From the NCBI GenBank assembly GCA_012520095.1, contig JAAYOV010000092.1, positions 24,981 to 81,782 on the forward strand: DNA of 56,802 bases. The letters run 5' to 3'. This DNA comes from Tissierellia bacterium. GTDB taxonomy: Bacteria; Bacillota; Clostridia; Peptostreptococcales; Acidaminobacteraceae. A model generated the notes under the pieces. It searched no databases, was not told the origin of the DNA, and saw nothing but the letters and a program-made list of their open reading frames with translations. Every line of letters starts with the position of its first letter. Position 1 is the first letter of the stretch. Made by a program: the position numbers and the translations under genes. Shown here piece after piece: positions 43,464 through 51,713 of the stretch.

Positions 43464-44861
43464 CTAAAATTCCTTCAGGAATTCTTCAAGCTGTGCTTGA
43501 TCGACATTCATTTCTTCTCGCAGGTACTCAAGCTCGCGCTCTCCAAAATCCTTGGAGCCTTTCTTGTTGATCTGATTTCTCAGATAGGATCGCTTGAGGC
43601 CATCCATATCGAGCGGTTGAGCTTCGATGAGAGAAGGATCTTTAGGCAGAATGATATTCTTTCCGGGAACCTCGTCTTTCGGATCACCGAAGAAGATTTC
43701 AATTCCGTTGTCTCTTGCAAAGCTGAGCTGAGGATTGAGGTGCTTACCCGCTCCGGTGTACTCCGTTTCCTGAACGAGAATGATCTCATCTTCTTTCATT
43801 TTCTGAGCGAGGCTGAAAGCGACAGCTAGAGATGTATTTCCGGCGGGGCCTCTTTCGAGTCCTTCAAGATTTGCGAGAGCTTCTGTCATGAAGAAGACTT
43901 CGCCCTGACGGATGGTGTAATACTCATCGATATAGCGAAGCGGTCTGGCCGCGCTGCGGGGAACGTCGCTTCGGTCGGGATTTGTACAGAAGGGAACGCC
44001 AAAGCCGGTGTGGCCGGTCGTAAAGCTCTTGCGATTGAAATCGCCGTCTGAAGCCATGTGAAGACCGGAGAGGTCGACGGATGCGGCGACGATCTTTGTG
44101 TTCAAAGCGCCGGCTTTGATCAGTCCTCTTGCCGTTCCGGTCAGGTTTCCTCCGCCGGCGTTGGTGACGACGACGACTTCGGGATCTTTTCCGTATTGCT
44201 CTCGCATCTGCATGGCGATCTCGTAGCCGAGGGTTTCGACTCCGGCAATGCCAAACGGTGTGTACAGTGATGCGTTAAAGTAGCCGGTATCTTCAAGAAG
44301 CTGGAGAAATTTGTAGAAGAGTTCAGGACCGACACTTAACTGAAGAACTTCAGCTCCGTATGCTTCACACGCACGTGCTTTTTCTACGATCTCGGGCTGA
44401 CCGACGTGTCTGGAGTCATATGTCTCTTGGACGACAATGCACTCGAGTCCGGCTTTTGCCGCAAGAGATGCCACTCCGGCACCGTAGTTTCCGCTTGTGG
44501 CGGCGATAAGTCCTTTGTATCCTCGTTTTCTGGCTTCGTGAACGGCGATGCTGGCTCTTCTTGCCTTAAAGCTTCCGGAGGGGTTGGTCGCTTCATCTTT
44601 AATAAAGATACGGGCGCCATATCCTTCGGGGGCCAGTTTTCTTGCAAGAGCCGTTAGATTTGTCATTTCAAGAATCGGGGTGTTTCCGACGAAGAACTCG
44701 GCTTGGATCTTTTGAAGCTCTTCAAGAGTGTAGCCCGTTTCTTTCATCATGCGCTCATAGTCAAACGCGATTCCTTCTTGTTCAAAATCATCATAGTCAA
44801 TTCCAATGGCAGAGTGCATAATTTGATTTTTCTTTGCCATCATTTCATCATAATGTGTCAT
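43464..44861 (-). CDS. ortB: 2-amino-4-ketopentanoate thiolase, beta subunit
   Basis: PLP-dependent subunit (465 residues), threonine-synthase-like fold, that with OrtA cleaves 2-amino-4-oxopentanoate and CoA to alanine and acetyl-CoA. The PLP lysine is in NPSGSFKARRAS; VVTNAGGGNLTGTARG is the glycine-rich phosphate loop. It follows ortA with a 4-nt overlap. This is the last carbon-cleaving step of the oxidative ornithine pathway. Confidence 0.94.
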   Translation of the reverse strand: MTHYDEMMAKKNQIMHSAIGIDYDDFEQEGIAFDYERMMKETGYTLEELQKIQAEFFVGNTPILEMTNLTALARKLAPEGYGARIFIKDEATNPSGSFKARRASIAVHEARKRGYKGLIAATSGNYGAGVASLAAKAGLECIVVQETYDSRHVGQPEIVEKARACEAYGAEVLQLSVGPELFYKFLQLLEDTGYFNASLYTPFGIAGVETLGYEIAMQMREQYGKDPEVVVVTNAGGGNLTGTARGLIKAGALNTKIVAASVDLSGLHMASDGDFNRKSFTTGHTGFGVPFCTNPDRSDVPRSAARPLRYIDEYYTIRQGEVFFMTEALANLEGLERGPAGNTSLAVAFSLAQKMKEDEIILVQETEYTGAGKHLNPQLSFARDNGIEIFFGDPKDEVPGKNIILPKDPSLIEAQPLDMDGLKRSYLRNQINKKGSKDFGERELEYLREEMNVDQAQLEEFLKEF

Positions 44862-45163
44862 TTGTCCTCCCTCCAGAGCATGCCGCGCAGGGATTCACCT
44901 ATCTCTATCAATTCAGGGACAAGCTTTCCGTAGTTGAGCTCATATTGCGGATTGACTTCCACAAGATTTCCTGTAGCAATGCGTCCGCAGGCCGTCTTAA
45001 CCTGTACTTCATCGCCCATGGAGGCATCTTCGAGAAGTCTGCCTTTCGTCCATTGCTCGAGAGGTACACTTCTTGTATCTTCAGGAATGTTTGCGGCACG
45101 ATCTGCCACGCCAAGAGCGACGGCGTGAATGCGCACCCAGGTGCCTTTTTTTACTTTTTCCAT
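44858..45163 (-). CDS. ortA: 2-amino-4-ketopentanoate thiolase, alpha subunit
   Basis: A 101-residue partner of OrtB. It begins MEKVKKGTWVRIHAVALGVADRA and has the typical IPEDTRSVPLEQWTKGRLL stretch. The start overlaps the ord stop (TAATG) and the end overlaps ortB (ATGA), so the three genes are coupled. Confidence 0.93.
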   Translation of the reverse strand: MEKVKKGTWVRIHAVALGVADRAANIPEDTRSVPLEQWTKGRLLEDASMGDEVQVKTACGRIATGNLVEVNPQYELNYGKLVPELIEIGESLRGMLWREDK

Positions 45164-46209
45164 TATTTGTCCTCGATTCGGTCTCTCATGTCACCCATAA
45201 TTGCGCGCGGAACGGGAAGATCGAGCATGGTTTTGAGTCCGGGCGAAGCATTGATGACTTGGGGTATCATATTGACGCACATAGCAATGGTTCCGATGCC
45301 GCCGTCTACTTCAGGTGAGTTCAGCGCATTGATCGGAGGTGTTCCCTGGATGATGACATAGTCGCCTGTGGTGACGCCTGCCATCTCAGGCTCGATCTGC
45401 TGGGGATGCTCCATCTCGATTAACTTCTCGCCGTTTACATAGCCCTGTGCTGTCATGGCTACACCGGCAACGTCGCCTGCCTTGGCAAAGCCATAGGGGC
45501 TCTTTCGGTCGACTTCAGTTACGATAGGCTCCATCTGCTGCTCTACGCGGTCGACTTTCCAGCCGATTCCGTCAGCAATCATCTGGATGGATTCGGGGAA
45601 TCCGACATGACCGGAGAGGTTGCCCTGTGCTTTTTTATTGTTGAACTCTTCAACAGTAAGGCCGATTCCCTGCTCTTCCATGACGGTTTTTCCGAAGGGG
45701 CTCAGGGAATTGACACGTCGGCTCAGTACGTGCTCTACGCTTTCCATGCAGCCGGTAAAAATCAGTACCAGTAAGTCCATAATCAGACCGGGGTTGATTC
45801 CGGTTCCCAGGACGGTGACGCCGTTTTCTTTGGCTAAACGATCGATCTCAGCGGCCAGTTCAGGCTCCTGTGCCTGAGGATAAGCCATTTCCTCTGCTGT
45901 GGAGATGACGTTGATCTTGTTCTCGCAGAGCAGTTTGATTTTGTCAAAGGCGCCTCGTGTGTGTGAGTCAGTTCCCAATAGACATACGTCGGCCATTCCG
46001 GGCTTCAGTCCGTCTTCGACTCTCTGTATGATGAGGTCAGGGCGATCACCTTGCTCCACGCCGAGCACATCATACATATTTTCTCCGAGATTGCTTCTGC
46101 GGTTAAATACGCCGACAATGTCAACTCCTTTTTTCTTGAGAAGCATTTTGGCCATTCCGCCTCCCATTGCTCCCAAGCCCCAGATGATGACGCGAACGTT
46201 CTCTTTCAT
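45163..46209 (-). CDS. ord: 2,4-diaminopentanoate dehydrogenase
   Basis: NAD(P)-dependent oxidative deaminase (348 residues) that turns 2,4-diaminopentanoate into 2-amino-4-oxopentanoate and ammonia. The dinucleotide-binding loop is IIWGLGAMGGGMAKMLL at the N-terminus, and NGVTVLGTGINPG resembles dihydrodipicolinate-reductase-like relatives. The ATG at 46209 follows AGAGGTG. It is the first gene of the operon, about 50 nt after the predicted sigma-54 start point. Confidence 0.94.
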   Translation of the reverse strand: MKENVRVIIWGLGAMGGGMAKMLLKKKGVDIVGVFNRRSNLGENMYDVLGVEQGDRPDLIIQRVEDGLKPGMADVCLLGTDSHTRGAFDKIKLLCENKINVISTAEEMAYPQAQEPELAAEIDRLAKENGVTVLGTGINPGLIMDLLVLIFTGCMESVEHVLSRRVNSLSPFGKTVMEEQGIGLTVEEFNNKKAQGNLSGHVGFPESIQMIADGIGWKVDRVEQQMEPIVTEVDRKSPYGFAKAGDVAGVAMTAQGYVNGEKLIEMEHPQQIEPEMAGVTTGDYVIIQGTPPINALNSPEVDGGIGTIAMCVNMIPQVINASPGLKTMLDLPVPRAIMGDMRDRIEDK

Positions 46210-46241
46210 AAGACACCTCTTTCTTAAAAAATATAGTGTAT

Positions 46242-46260
46242 TTGCACAACTCCCGTGCAA
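46242..46260. other. Inverted repeat at the transcript start of the ornithine operon
   Basis: TTGCAC (46242-46247) and GTGCAA (46255-46260) are perfect arms around a 7-nt centre, at about +1 to +18 of the predicted transcript. It could be an operator or a 5' hairpin that protects the mRNA. Confidence 0.5.
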
Positions 46261-46268
46261 TTTACATG

Positions 46269-46287
46269 TAGCAAATATCAGGCCAAG
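46269..46287 (-). promoter_or_regulatory. Sigma-54 (-24/-12) promoter of the ornithine operon
   Basis: The minus strand reads TTGGCCTGATATTTGCT. GG (46284-46283) and GC (46272-46271) stand 12 nt apart as in the canonical TGGCAC-n5-TTGC element, with TTGC fully conserved. The start point would be near 46259. An enhancer-binding activator gene lies directly upstream. Confidence 0.88.
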
Positions 46288-46334
46288 TAATCCAACGAAA
46301 AATGCATGTTTCTAGCGACCACCTCCTTAAAGGC

Positions 46335-46370
46335 GCAAAATATTTTGCTAAAAAGCGCAAAATATCTTGC
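46335..46370. promoter_or_regulatory. Two enhancer (UAS) palindromes for the sigma-54 activator
   Basis: GCAAAATATTTTGC (46335-46348) is a perfect 14-bp palindrome, and GCAAAATATCTTGC (46357-46370) differs at one base. Their centres are 22 bp apart, two helix turns, and about 82 and 104 bp upstream of the predicted start of the ornithine transcript. This is the usual layout for an enhancer-binding protein. The second site overlaps the stop codon of the activator gene. Confidence 0.82.
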
Positions 46371-47743
46371 TATTTAATTTCGTAAATCTTCAGTTTATAT
46401 TGAAGCCTCTGTCTCGATATGCCGAGTCGGGAAGCCGCTCGTGAGATATTTCCTTTCTCCTTGAAGTATGCAAGTTGAATCAGGGATTTCTCTACCTCTC
46501 CTAAGTAGACATCAAGTGGCTTCTTCTCTTCATAAAGAGATATATAGTGATCGTCGACTTCTAAAAAATAATGACGGGGCAGGTCGGATAGACTCAAAGG
46601 AGACCCTGCATCTTCTTTTAGATTGACGGCGCTTTCAATGATGTTGCGAAGTTCGCGGACGTTTCCCCTGAACTCATGGTGCATCAGATCTTCCATCAGT
46701 GAAGGCTCAAATCCCCTGATATCTTTGTCTGCCTCCTTGCTGAAGCGCTCAAGAAAATGTTCACTCAGCTCTCTGACATCTTCCGGACGCTGCCGCAAAG
46801 AAGGAAGGTCGAGCCGAAGGACGTTGAGCCTGTAGAACAAGTCTTGCCGAAGCAGACCTTTTTTCATCTGTTCAAGAGGTGAAATATTGGTGGCGGCAAG
46901 AATGCGGACATTGACGAATATGTCTTGATCGCCGCCAAGCCTTCTAACATAGCCTTCCTGCAGAACACGCAGAAGCCTCGCCTGAATCTCAAGGCTCATC
47001 GAGTTGATTTCGTCGAGAAACAGGGTGCCGCCTTGAGCTTGCTCAAAAAGCCCTTTCATCGTCTGTGCTCCGGTGAAGGCGCCTTTTACCGTGCCGAAGA
47101 GAATGCTCTCGAGCAGACTTTCCGGGATCGCTCCGCAGTCAACAGCAAGAAATGGACGATCGCGTCTTGCGGAGGCATGGTGAATGCTCTGAGCAAAGAG
47201 CTCCTTTCCGGTGCCTGTTGCCCCTACGATCATGACGGAGGCGTCGCTCAAAGCATATTTCTTTGCCGTATTGACGGCTGCTCTCATCAGCTCCGAGCTG
47301 CCGATGATTGAATCGAATGTGTAACGATGGGGAATTCTCTTTTTAGATTCTTCCGGTGAAGCGTCCGTGCTTCGAACGGGAGGAAGTTGGTCGGCCGGAC
47401 GGGAGATCTCGATTGCACCACGAACTTTCCCCTCGACAAATATCGGATATGTCGAATTGTTGGCGCTGATTCTATCTCCTCGATAATTGGAGTAATTCTG
47501 TAGATTTCGATGAATCGGCTTTTCTGTGGAGAGAGCCTGAAGGAGGGTCGAGTTTTCTTCCTTCAACTTTGGAAAAATGCGATTGAGATGCGTGGCGATG
47601 ACTTCTTTGGGATTAAGGCCCTCGAGGGATTCCATCGCAGGATTGTAATACAGCGTCACTCCCCTATCGTCGACGACATGAACCCCCTCTGCAATGTTAT
47701 CAAGCAGGCATTCCAGTAATGCGTCAAGAAAATCTTTATCCAC
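46370..47743 (-). CDS. Sigma-54-dependent transcriptional activator (PAS, AAA+, Fis-type HTH)
   Basis: A 457-residue enhancer-binding protein. Residues about 8-110 form a PAS sensor (NIAEGVHVVDDRGVTLYYNPAME). The AAA+ core has Walker A VGATGTGKELFAQSIH, the sigma-54 contact GAFTGA, Walker B GGTLFLDEINSMS and the R-finger region. The C-terminus is a Fis-type helix-turn-helix (NISRAASRLGISRQRLQYKLKIYEI). It is likely to sense ornithine or a related signal and activate ord-oraE (inference, RocR-like). The GTG at 47743 follows GAGGAGG; an ATG at 47764 lies inside the promoter -10 box and cannot be used. Confidence 0.92.
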   Translation of the reverse strand: MDKDFLDALLECLLDNIAEGVHVVDDRGVTLYYNPAMESLEGLNPKEVIATHLNRIFPKLKEENSTLLQALSTEKPIHRNLQNYSNYRGDRISANNSTYPIFVEGKVRGAIEISRPADQLPPVRSTDASPEESKKRIPHRYTFDSIIGSSELMRAAVNTAKKYALSDASVMIVGATGTGKELFAQSIHHASARRDRPFLAVDCGAIPESLLESILFGTVKGAFTGAQTMKGLFEQAQGGTLFLDEINSMSLEIQARLLRVLQEGYVRRLGGDQDIFVNVRILAATNISPLEQMKKGLLRQDLFYRLNVLRLDLPSLRQRPEDVRELSEHFLERFSKEADKDIRGFEPSLMEDLMHHEFRGNVRELRNIIESAVNLKEDAGSPLSLSDLPRHYFLEVDDHYISLYEEKKPLDVYLGEVEKSLIQLAYFKEKGNISRAASRLGISRQRLQYKLKIYEIK

Positions 47744-47762
47744 TTGCACCTCCTCAATACAC

Positions 47763-47800
47763 ATTATATACGACTGGCCTATGAATGCAAAATTTTTTGC
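47763..47800 (-). promoter_or_regulatory. Promoter and operator of the activator gene
   Basis: On the minus strand TTGCAT (47790-47785), 16 nt, TATAAT (47768-47763). A palindrome-like site, GCAAAATTTTTTGC (47787-47800 on the plus strand), overlaps the -35 box. It closely resembles the two enhancer sites at 46335-46370, so the activator probably represses its own gene from here. Confidence 0.72.
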
Positions 47801-47807
47801 GTAAATG

Positions 47808-47832
47808 TAAAAAACGCCGATTTTTCGGCGTC
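47808..47832 (-). terminator. Terminator of glyA
   Basis: On the minus strand CGCCGA pairs with TCGGCG (47830-47825 and 47820-47815), followed by a T run down to 47808. It separates glyA from the activator gene. Confidence 0.88.
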
Positions 47833-47839
47833 TTTTTAT

Positions 47840-49069
47840 TCATTCTTGATAAAACATTGGAAAGGAAAGAGCGAGCGAGCGAACTTTTTCTCTGAGCTGA
47901 CTGTCGAAATTCTCTGTTTTAAGAGCTTCGTCCATCAGTGAGACAACGGTGCGCATCTCCTCTTCCTTCATTCCGCGTGTTGTCAGAGCGGCTGTGCCGA
48001 TGCGAATCCCGGAGGTGACAAAGGGGCTTTCCGTCTCGTTGGGGACGGTATTCTTATTGACCGTGATCCCGGCCAGGCCAAGTCTTCTCTCAGCTTCCTT
48101 TCCGGTGAGTTGTTTGCTTCGCATATCAATGAGGAGAAGATGATTGTCCGTTCCACCGCTTACAAGAGTGTAGCCGAGCTCCCGGAGGCTTTCTTCGATT
48201 GCCTTGGCATTTCTCTTAACTTGTTGAATATATTTTTTGAATGCGGGGCGGGAGGCTTCTTCAAAACAGACGGCTTTTGAAGCGATCACATGCTCTAGAG
48301 GTCCGCCCTGAATGCCCGGGAAGACCATTTTGTCGATGGCTCTTGCATGTTTTTGTTTGCATAAAATCGTGCCGCCGCGCGGTCCTCGGAGTGTCTTATG
48401 AGTCGTGGTCGTCACGACATCGGCATAGGGAGTCGGATTCATATGTTCTCCGGCAGCGATAATGCCGGCGATATGGGCCATGTCAACGAGGAAAAGCGCA
48501 TCGATTGCAGCTGCGATCTCACTGAATCTTTTAAAGTCGATCTCTCGAGGATATGCACTGGCTCCGGCGACGATCATCTTCGGCTTATAGGTCTGAGCTT
48601 TGTGCTCGACTTCGGCAAAGTCAATATAGCCGTTTGCGTCAAGTCCATAGGAGACAAAGTTGTAGAGTTGGCCGGAAAAATTGGCCGGTGCTCCGTGAGT
48701 CAGGTGCCCTCCATGGGAGAGATCCATTCCGAGAATGGTGTCTCCCGGATTTAGTAGAGCCATATAGGAGGCCATATTTGCCTGGGATCCACTGTGCGGT
48801 TGAACATTTGCGTGTTCGGCCCCAAATAATTTTTTCACGCGTTCGATGGCAAGGTTTTCCACTTGATCGACGATCTCGCAGCCGCCATAGTAGCGGCGAC
48901 CGGGATACCCTTCCGCATATTTATTAGTAAATATGCTTCCGAGGGGTTCCAGCACGGCGGCGGAGACGATGTTTTCGGAAGCGATGAGTTCCAATCCTTC
49001 TTCCTGGCGCTTTCTCTCCTGCTCAATCAGATCGAAAATAACTGAGTCGGTCTTCATTAAAGCTGACAT
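47840..49069 (-). CDS. glyA: Serine hydroxymethyltransferase
   Basis: PLP enzyme (409 residues) that interconverts serine and glycine with tetrahydrofolate. It shows [12 protein letters not shown] near the start, [13 protein letters not shown], the PLP-lysine motif [16 protein letters not shown] and [12 protein letters not shown]. The ATG follows AAGGAGG. It overlaps the RseC-like gene by 13 nt. Confidence 0.96.
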   Translation of the reverse strand: MSALMKTDSVIFDLIEQERKRQEEGLELIASENIVSAAVLEPLGSIFTNKYAEGYPGRRYYGGCEIVDQVENLAIERVKKLFGAEHANVQPHSGSQANMASYMALLNPGDTILGMDLSHGGHLTHGAPANFSGQLYNFVSYGLDANGYIDFAEVEHKAQTYKPKMIVAGASAYPREIDFKRFSEIAAAIDALFLVDMAHIAGIIAAGEHMNPTPYADVVTTTTHKTLRGPRGGTILCKQKHARAIDKMVFPGIQGGPLEHVIASKAVCFEEASRPAFKKYIQQVKRNAKAIEESLRELGYTLVSGGTDNHLLLIDMRSKQLTGKEAERRLGLAGITVNKNTVPNETESPFVTSGIRIGTAALTTRGMKEEEMRTVVSLMDEALKTENFDSQLREKVRSLALSFPMFYQE

Positions 49070-49494
49070 ACTTCCTCCTTGTTTTGAATTTCTTTGACAA
49101 TTCGCGCATCAAAACGGCCATCACGACTTCTCTTTGCATCGCTGCGGTGAATCATGTAATACGTCAGTGCAAGGATCGCCAGAGAGACAAACAAACTGAT
49201 AAGCTCGGCAATGTTTGAAAATCGGCTCATGGCAGCTAGCCTGTATATCAAATATAGTGAGAGAAAAAAGACAAACAAGGGAACTCCGTAAGCAAGAAAG
49301 GAGGCTGCCAGCAGCCTGCTGTCTTCTATGGCGATTTCAACAATTGCACCTTCATCGTATTCTCTATCCGAGTGGACAAGGAGAATCTTTCCTCCCCGGG
49401 AGTGGGAGCATGCTTTGCAACTGCCGCAGTCAGGATTTGCCAGAGTCTCCACTAATATCCTATCTTTATTTTTACCCAGTACGACGGCTTTCAC
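49057..49494 (-). CDS. RseC/MucC-like SoxR-reducing system family protein
   Basis: A 145-residue protein with an N-terminal cysteine group (CGSCKAC), a small beta-rich part and two helices through the membrane ([40 protein letters not shown]). This matches RseC family proteins, which in other bacteria often accompany Rnf complexes. No rnf genes are in the window, so its role here is unclear. The GTG at 49494 follows AGGAGG and overlaps the aspS stop. Confidence 0.85.
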   Translation of the reverse strand: MKAVVLGKNKDRILVETLANPDCGSCKACSHSRGGKILLVHSDREYDEGAIVEIAIEDSRLLAASFLAYGVPLFVFFLSLYLIYRLAAMSRFSNIAELISLFVSLAILALTYYMIHRSDAKRSRDGRFDARIVKEIQNKEEVCQL

Positions 49495-51251
49495 TTTTCC
49501 TCCTTATGCACAATTCGAAGATGGAGTTCTTCCAACTGTCCCTTCCCCGCCTCTGTCGGTGAATCGCTCATGAGATCTGTCGCCGCAAGTGTCTTCGGAA
49601 AGGCGATGACATCGCGGATGTTTTCTGTTCCTGTAAGAATCATGCTCAGGCGGTCGATTCCAAAGGCGATACCTCCATGAGGAGGCGTTCCATATTTTAA
49701 GGCTTCGATGAAGAAGCCAAAGCGCTCATAAATCTCTTCATCTGTAAGGCCAAGGAGAGAAAAGACTTTCGACTGCAGTGCACTGTCGTGAATGCGGATG
49801 CTGCCGCTTGCGGATTCATAGCCGTCGATGACAAGATCATAACATTCAGCAAGGACGGAAGCGGGATCTGTATCCAAAAGGTGAAGATGTTCTCTTTTGG
49901 GCATTGTAAACGGATGATGCTCGGAGACGAATCGCTCGTCTTCTTCAGAATACGTAAAAGCGGGAAAATCGACGATCCAGACGAAGTCATGCGAATCGGG
50001 GTCGTATAGCTCTTTTTCTTTTGCCACAGTTGTCCGCAGATTGCCAAGGGCGGTGAGAACAGTTTTTTCTTTTCCGGAAATGATGAAGAGGATTCCATCT
50101 TCTTCTCCTGTGAGAAGGCGGAGTGTTTCCACTTCTTCCGGAGCAATGATTCGGGAAAGACTCCCTGAAACCTCGGATGAAAAAATGAGTGTGGCCAGCC
50201 CTGCGGCGCCGAACGTCTTCACTTTTTTCTCGAGGGTCTTGAGCTGATTGCGACTGTAGAGATCGCTTCCCGGCAGGAAGATGCCCTTGACACTCTCCCC
50301 CGCCTCAACGGCGGAGCGCAAAAATCCTATTCCACTGTCTTTGAAAACTTCTTCAAGGGAGATAATCTCCAAAGCAAATCGGCGATCGGGCTTGTCCGTT
50401 CCGTATCTTTGCATAGCTTCTGTGTAGCTGATACGGTCAAAAGGAGTCGAGACATCTATGTTTTTAACGTCTTTAAAGAGTTTGGAGATGATTCTCTCAT
50501 TGAGAGAGAGGATATCTTCTTGTTCGACAAAGCTCATCTCGAGGTCCAATTGAGTAAACTCGGGCTGGCGATCGGCTCGGAGATCTTCATCTCGGAAGCA
50601 TTTAGCGATCTGAAAATATTTGTCACAGCCGCCGATCATGAGAAGTTGTTTGAGTGTCTGTGGCGACTGTGGAAGAGCGTAAAACTTTCCGGGATTGACG
50701 CGCGAGGGAACGAGATAGTCTCTGGCTCCTTCCGGCGTCGGCTTGTATAAAATCGGAGTCTCGACTTCTGTAAAACCCTCGTTGTAAAGAGAGTTTCTGA
50801 GACTCTGATAGATGCGCGATCGAAGGCGAAGGCGATCCATCACCGATTTTTTTCGAAGATCCAAATATCGATATTTGAGGCGCAATTCTTCTTTTGCATT
50901 ATCATCTTCATGAACATGAATAGGCGGAACCTCAGAGGGAGAAAAAATCTCCAGTTCCTCAGCCAATACCTCCACAGAGCCCGTAGGAATGGAGGTATTG
51001 GGGTTTTCGCGAAGTCGGAGAGTTCCTCTGACCGAAAGTACGTATTCGCGTCCCAACTCGGAAGCTTTTGAAAACAATTCCGGGTTTTCGTCTTGTTGAA
51101 TGACAACCTGGGCGATTCCTTCTCTGTCGCGCAGATCAAAGAATAGAACGGATCCCAGATTTCTGATCGTCTGTACCCAGCCGCTCAGTATCACTTGTTC
51201 TCCCGCCATCTCTTTGCGGAGACATCCTGCATAATGTGTGCGTTTTAACAT
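49491..51251 (-). CDS. aspS: Aspartyl-tRNA synthetase
   Basis: Class II synthetase (586 residues) of the bacterial type: an OB-fold anticodon domain (VILSGWVQTIRNLGSVLFFDLRDREG), motif 2 around FRDEDLRADRQPEFTQLD, the inserted GAD domain (about residues 280-420) and motif 3 in GIAFGIDRLSMIL. The ATG at 51251 begins MLKRTHYAGCLRKEM; the frame upstream lies in the T-box leader. Its expression is likely to respond to uncharged tRNA-Asp through that leader. Confidence 0.96.
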   Translation of the reverse strand: MLKRTHYAGCLRKEMAGEQVILSGWVQTIRNLGSVLFFDLRDREGIAQVVIQQDENPELFSKASELGREYVLSVRGTLRLRENPNTSIPTGSVEVLAEELEIFSPSEVPPIHVHEDDNAKEELRLKYRYLDLRKKSVMDRLRLRSRIYQSLRNSLYNEGFTEVETPILYKPTPEGARDYLVPSRVNPGKFYALPQSPQTLKQLLMIGGCDKYFQIAKCFRDEDLRADRQPEFTQLDLEMSFVEQEDILSLNERIISKLFKDVKNIDVSTPFDRISYTEAMQRYGTDKPDRRFALEIISLEEVFKDSGIGFLRSAVEAGESVKGIFLPGSDLYSRNQLKTLEKKVKTFGAAGLATLIFSSEVSGSLSRIIAPEEVETLRLLTGEEDGILFIISGKEKTVLTALGNLRTTVAKEKELYDPDSHDFVWIVDFPAFTYSEEDERFVSEHHPFTMPKREHLHLLDTDPASVLAECYDLVIDGYESASGSIRIHDSALQSKVFSLLGLTDEEIYERFGFFIEALKYGTPPHGGIAFGIDRLSMILTGTENIRDVIAFPKTLAATDLMSDSPTEAGKGQLEELHLRIVHKEEK

Positions 51252-51452
51252 CTGTCCTCCCAAAAGAAAAAGCCAACCTTTAGGGACGAGGTTTCCCCCG
51301 CGTTGCCACCCTAATTGGATTAGCCCTCTCATAAAAGTATTCGCTACTGAAGGTGTCCTTTCACCGTTTTCATCTGCAGGCTTTCACCCTCCCTGCTCTC
51401 TAAAAGAATCCTTTCGGCTACTTTTCCTTCGCGTTGTTATGATAATTTTTCA
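51252..51452 (-). promoter_or_regulatory. T-box leader of aspS, specifier probably GAC (Asp)
   Basis: The minus strand contains the T-box sequence GGGTGGCAACGCGG (51311-51298), followed by a terminator hairpin (AACCT with AGGTT, then CTTTTTC) just before the aspS ribosome site. Upstream are GGGTGAAAGCC and AGTA-type stem I motifs. GAC at 51357-51355, followed by ACC, is the best specifier codon. This is a classic tRNA-sensing riboswitch; the specifier is read by eye. Confidence 0.88.
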
Positions 51453-51458
51453 AGTTTT

Positions 51459-51487
51459 ATGTTAGTTCTTTGCGATGTGTTTGTCAA
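51459..51487 (-). promoter_or_regulatory. aspS promoter
   Basis: TTGACA (51487-51482), 17 nt, TAACAT (51464-51459) on the minus strand, just before the T-box leader. The rest of 51488-51713 is AT-rich and shows only a weak TAAAAT (about 51613-51618) that could serve the coiled-coil gene. Confidence 0.75.
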
Positions 51488-51713
51488 GAAAAGCAACAAT
51501 TAGGATTAGGGTTAATCTATTAAGTGACAATCTTATGATTTATTAACGTAATTTTTACTAAAATATAAAGCAATTCTAAGATAAATTACCTACTATCTAC
51601 TATTAAATCATGGTAAAATAACACTGTTACTAAAAATACCAGTTGAATTAGAATAATTTGTGAAGCGCAATGCGATTTCACTGTTGACGTGCAGAGGCGG
51701 AAAGGAAGTCCTT

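Noticed and set aside
46242..46260. TTGCAC...GTGCAA as the sigma-54 promoter
   Set aside because: It lacks both the GG at -24 and a correctly spaced GC at -12. The element at 46269-46287 fits exactly.
47744..47764. ATG at 47764 as the start of the sigma-54 activator
   Set aside because: It lies in the -10 box and before the GAGGAGG site; the GTG at 47743 is correctly spaced.
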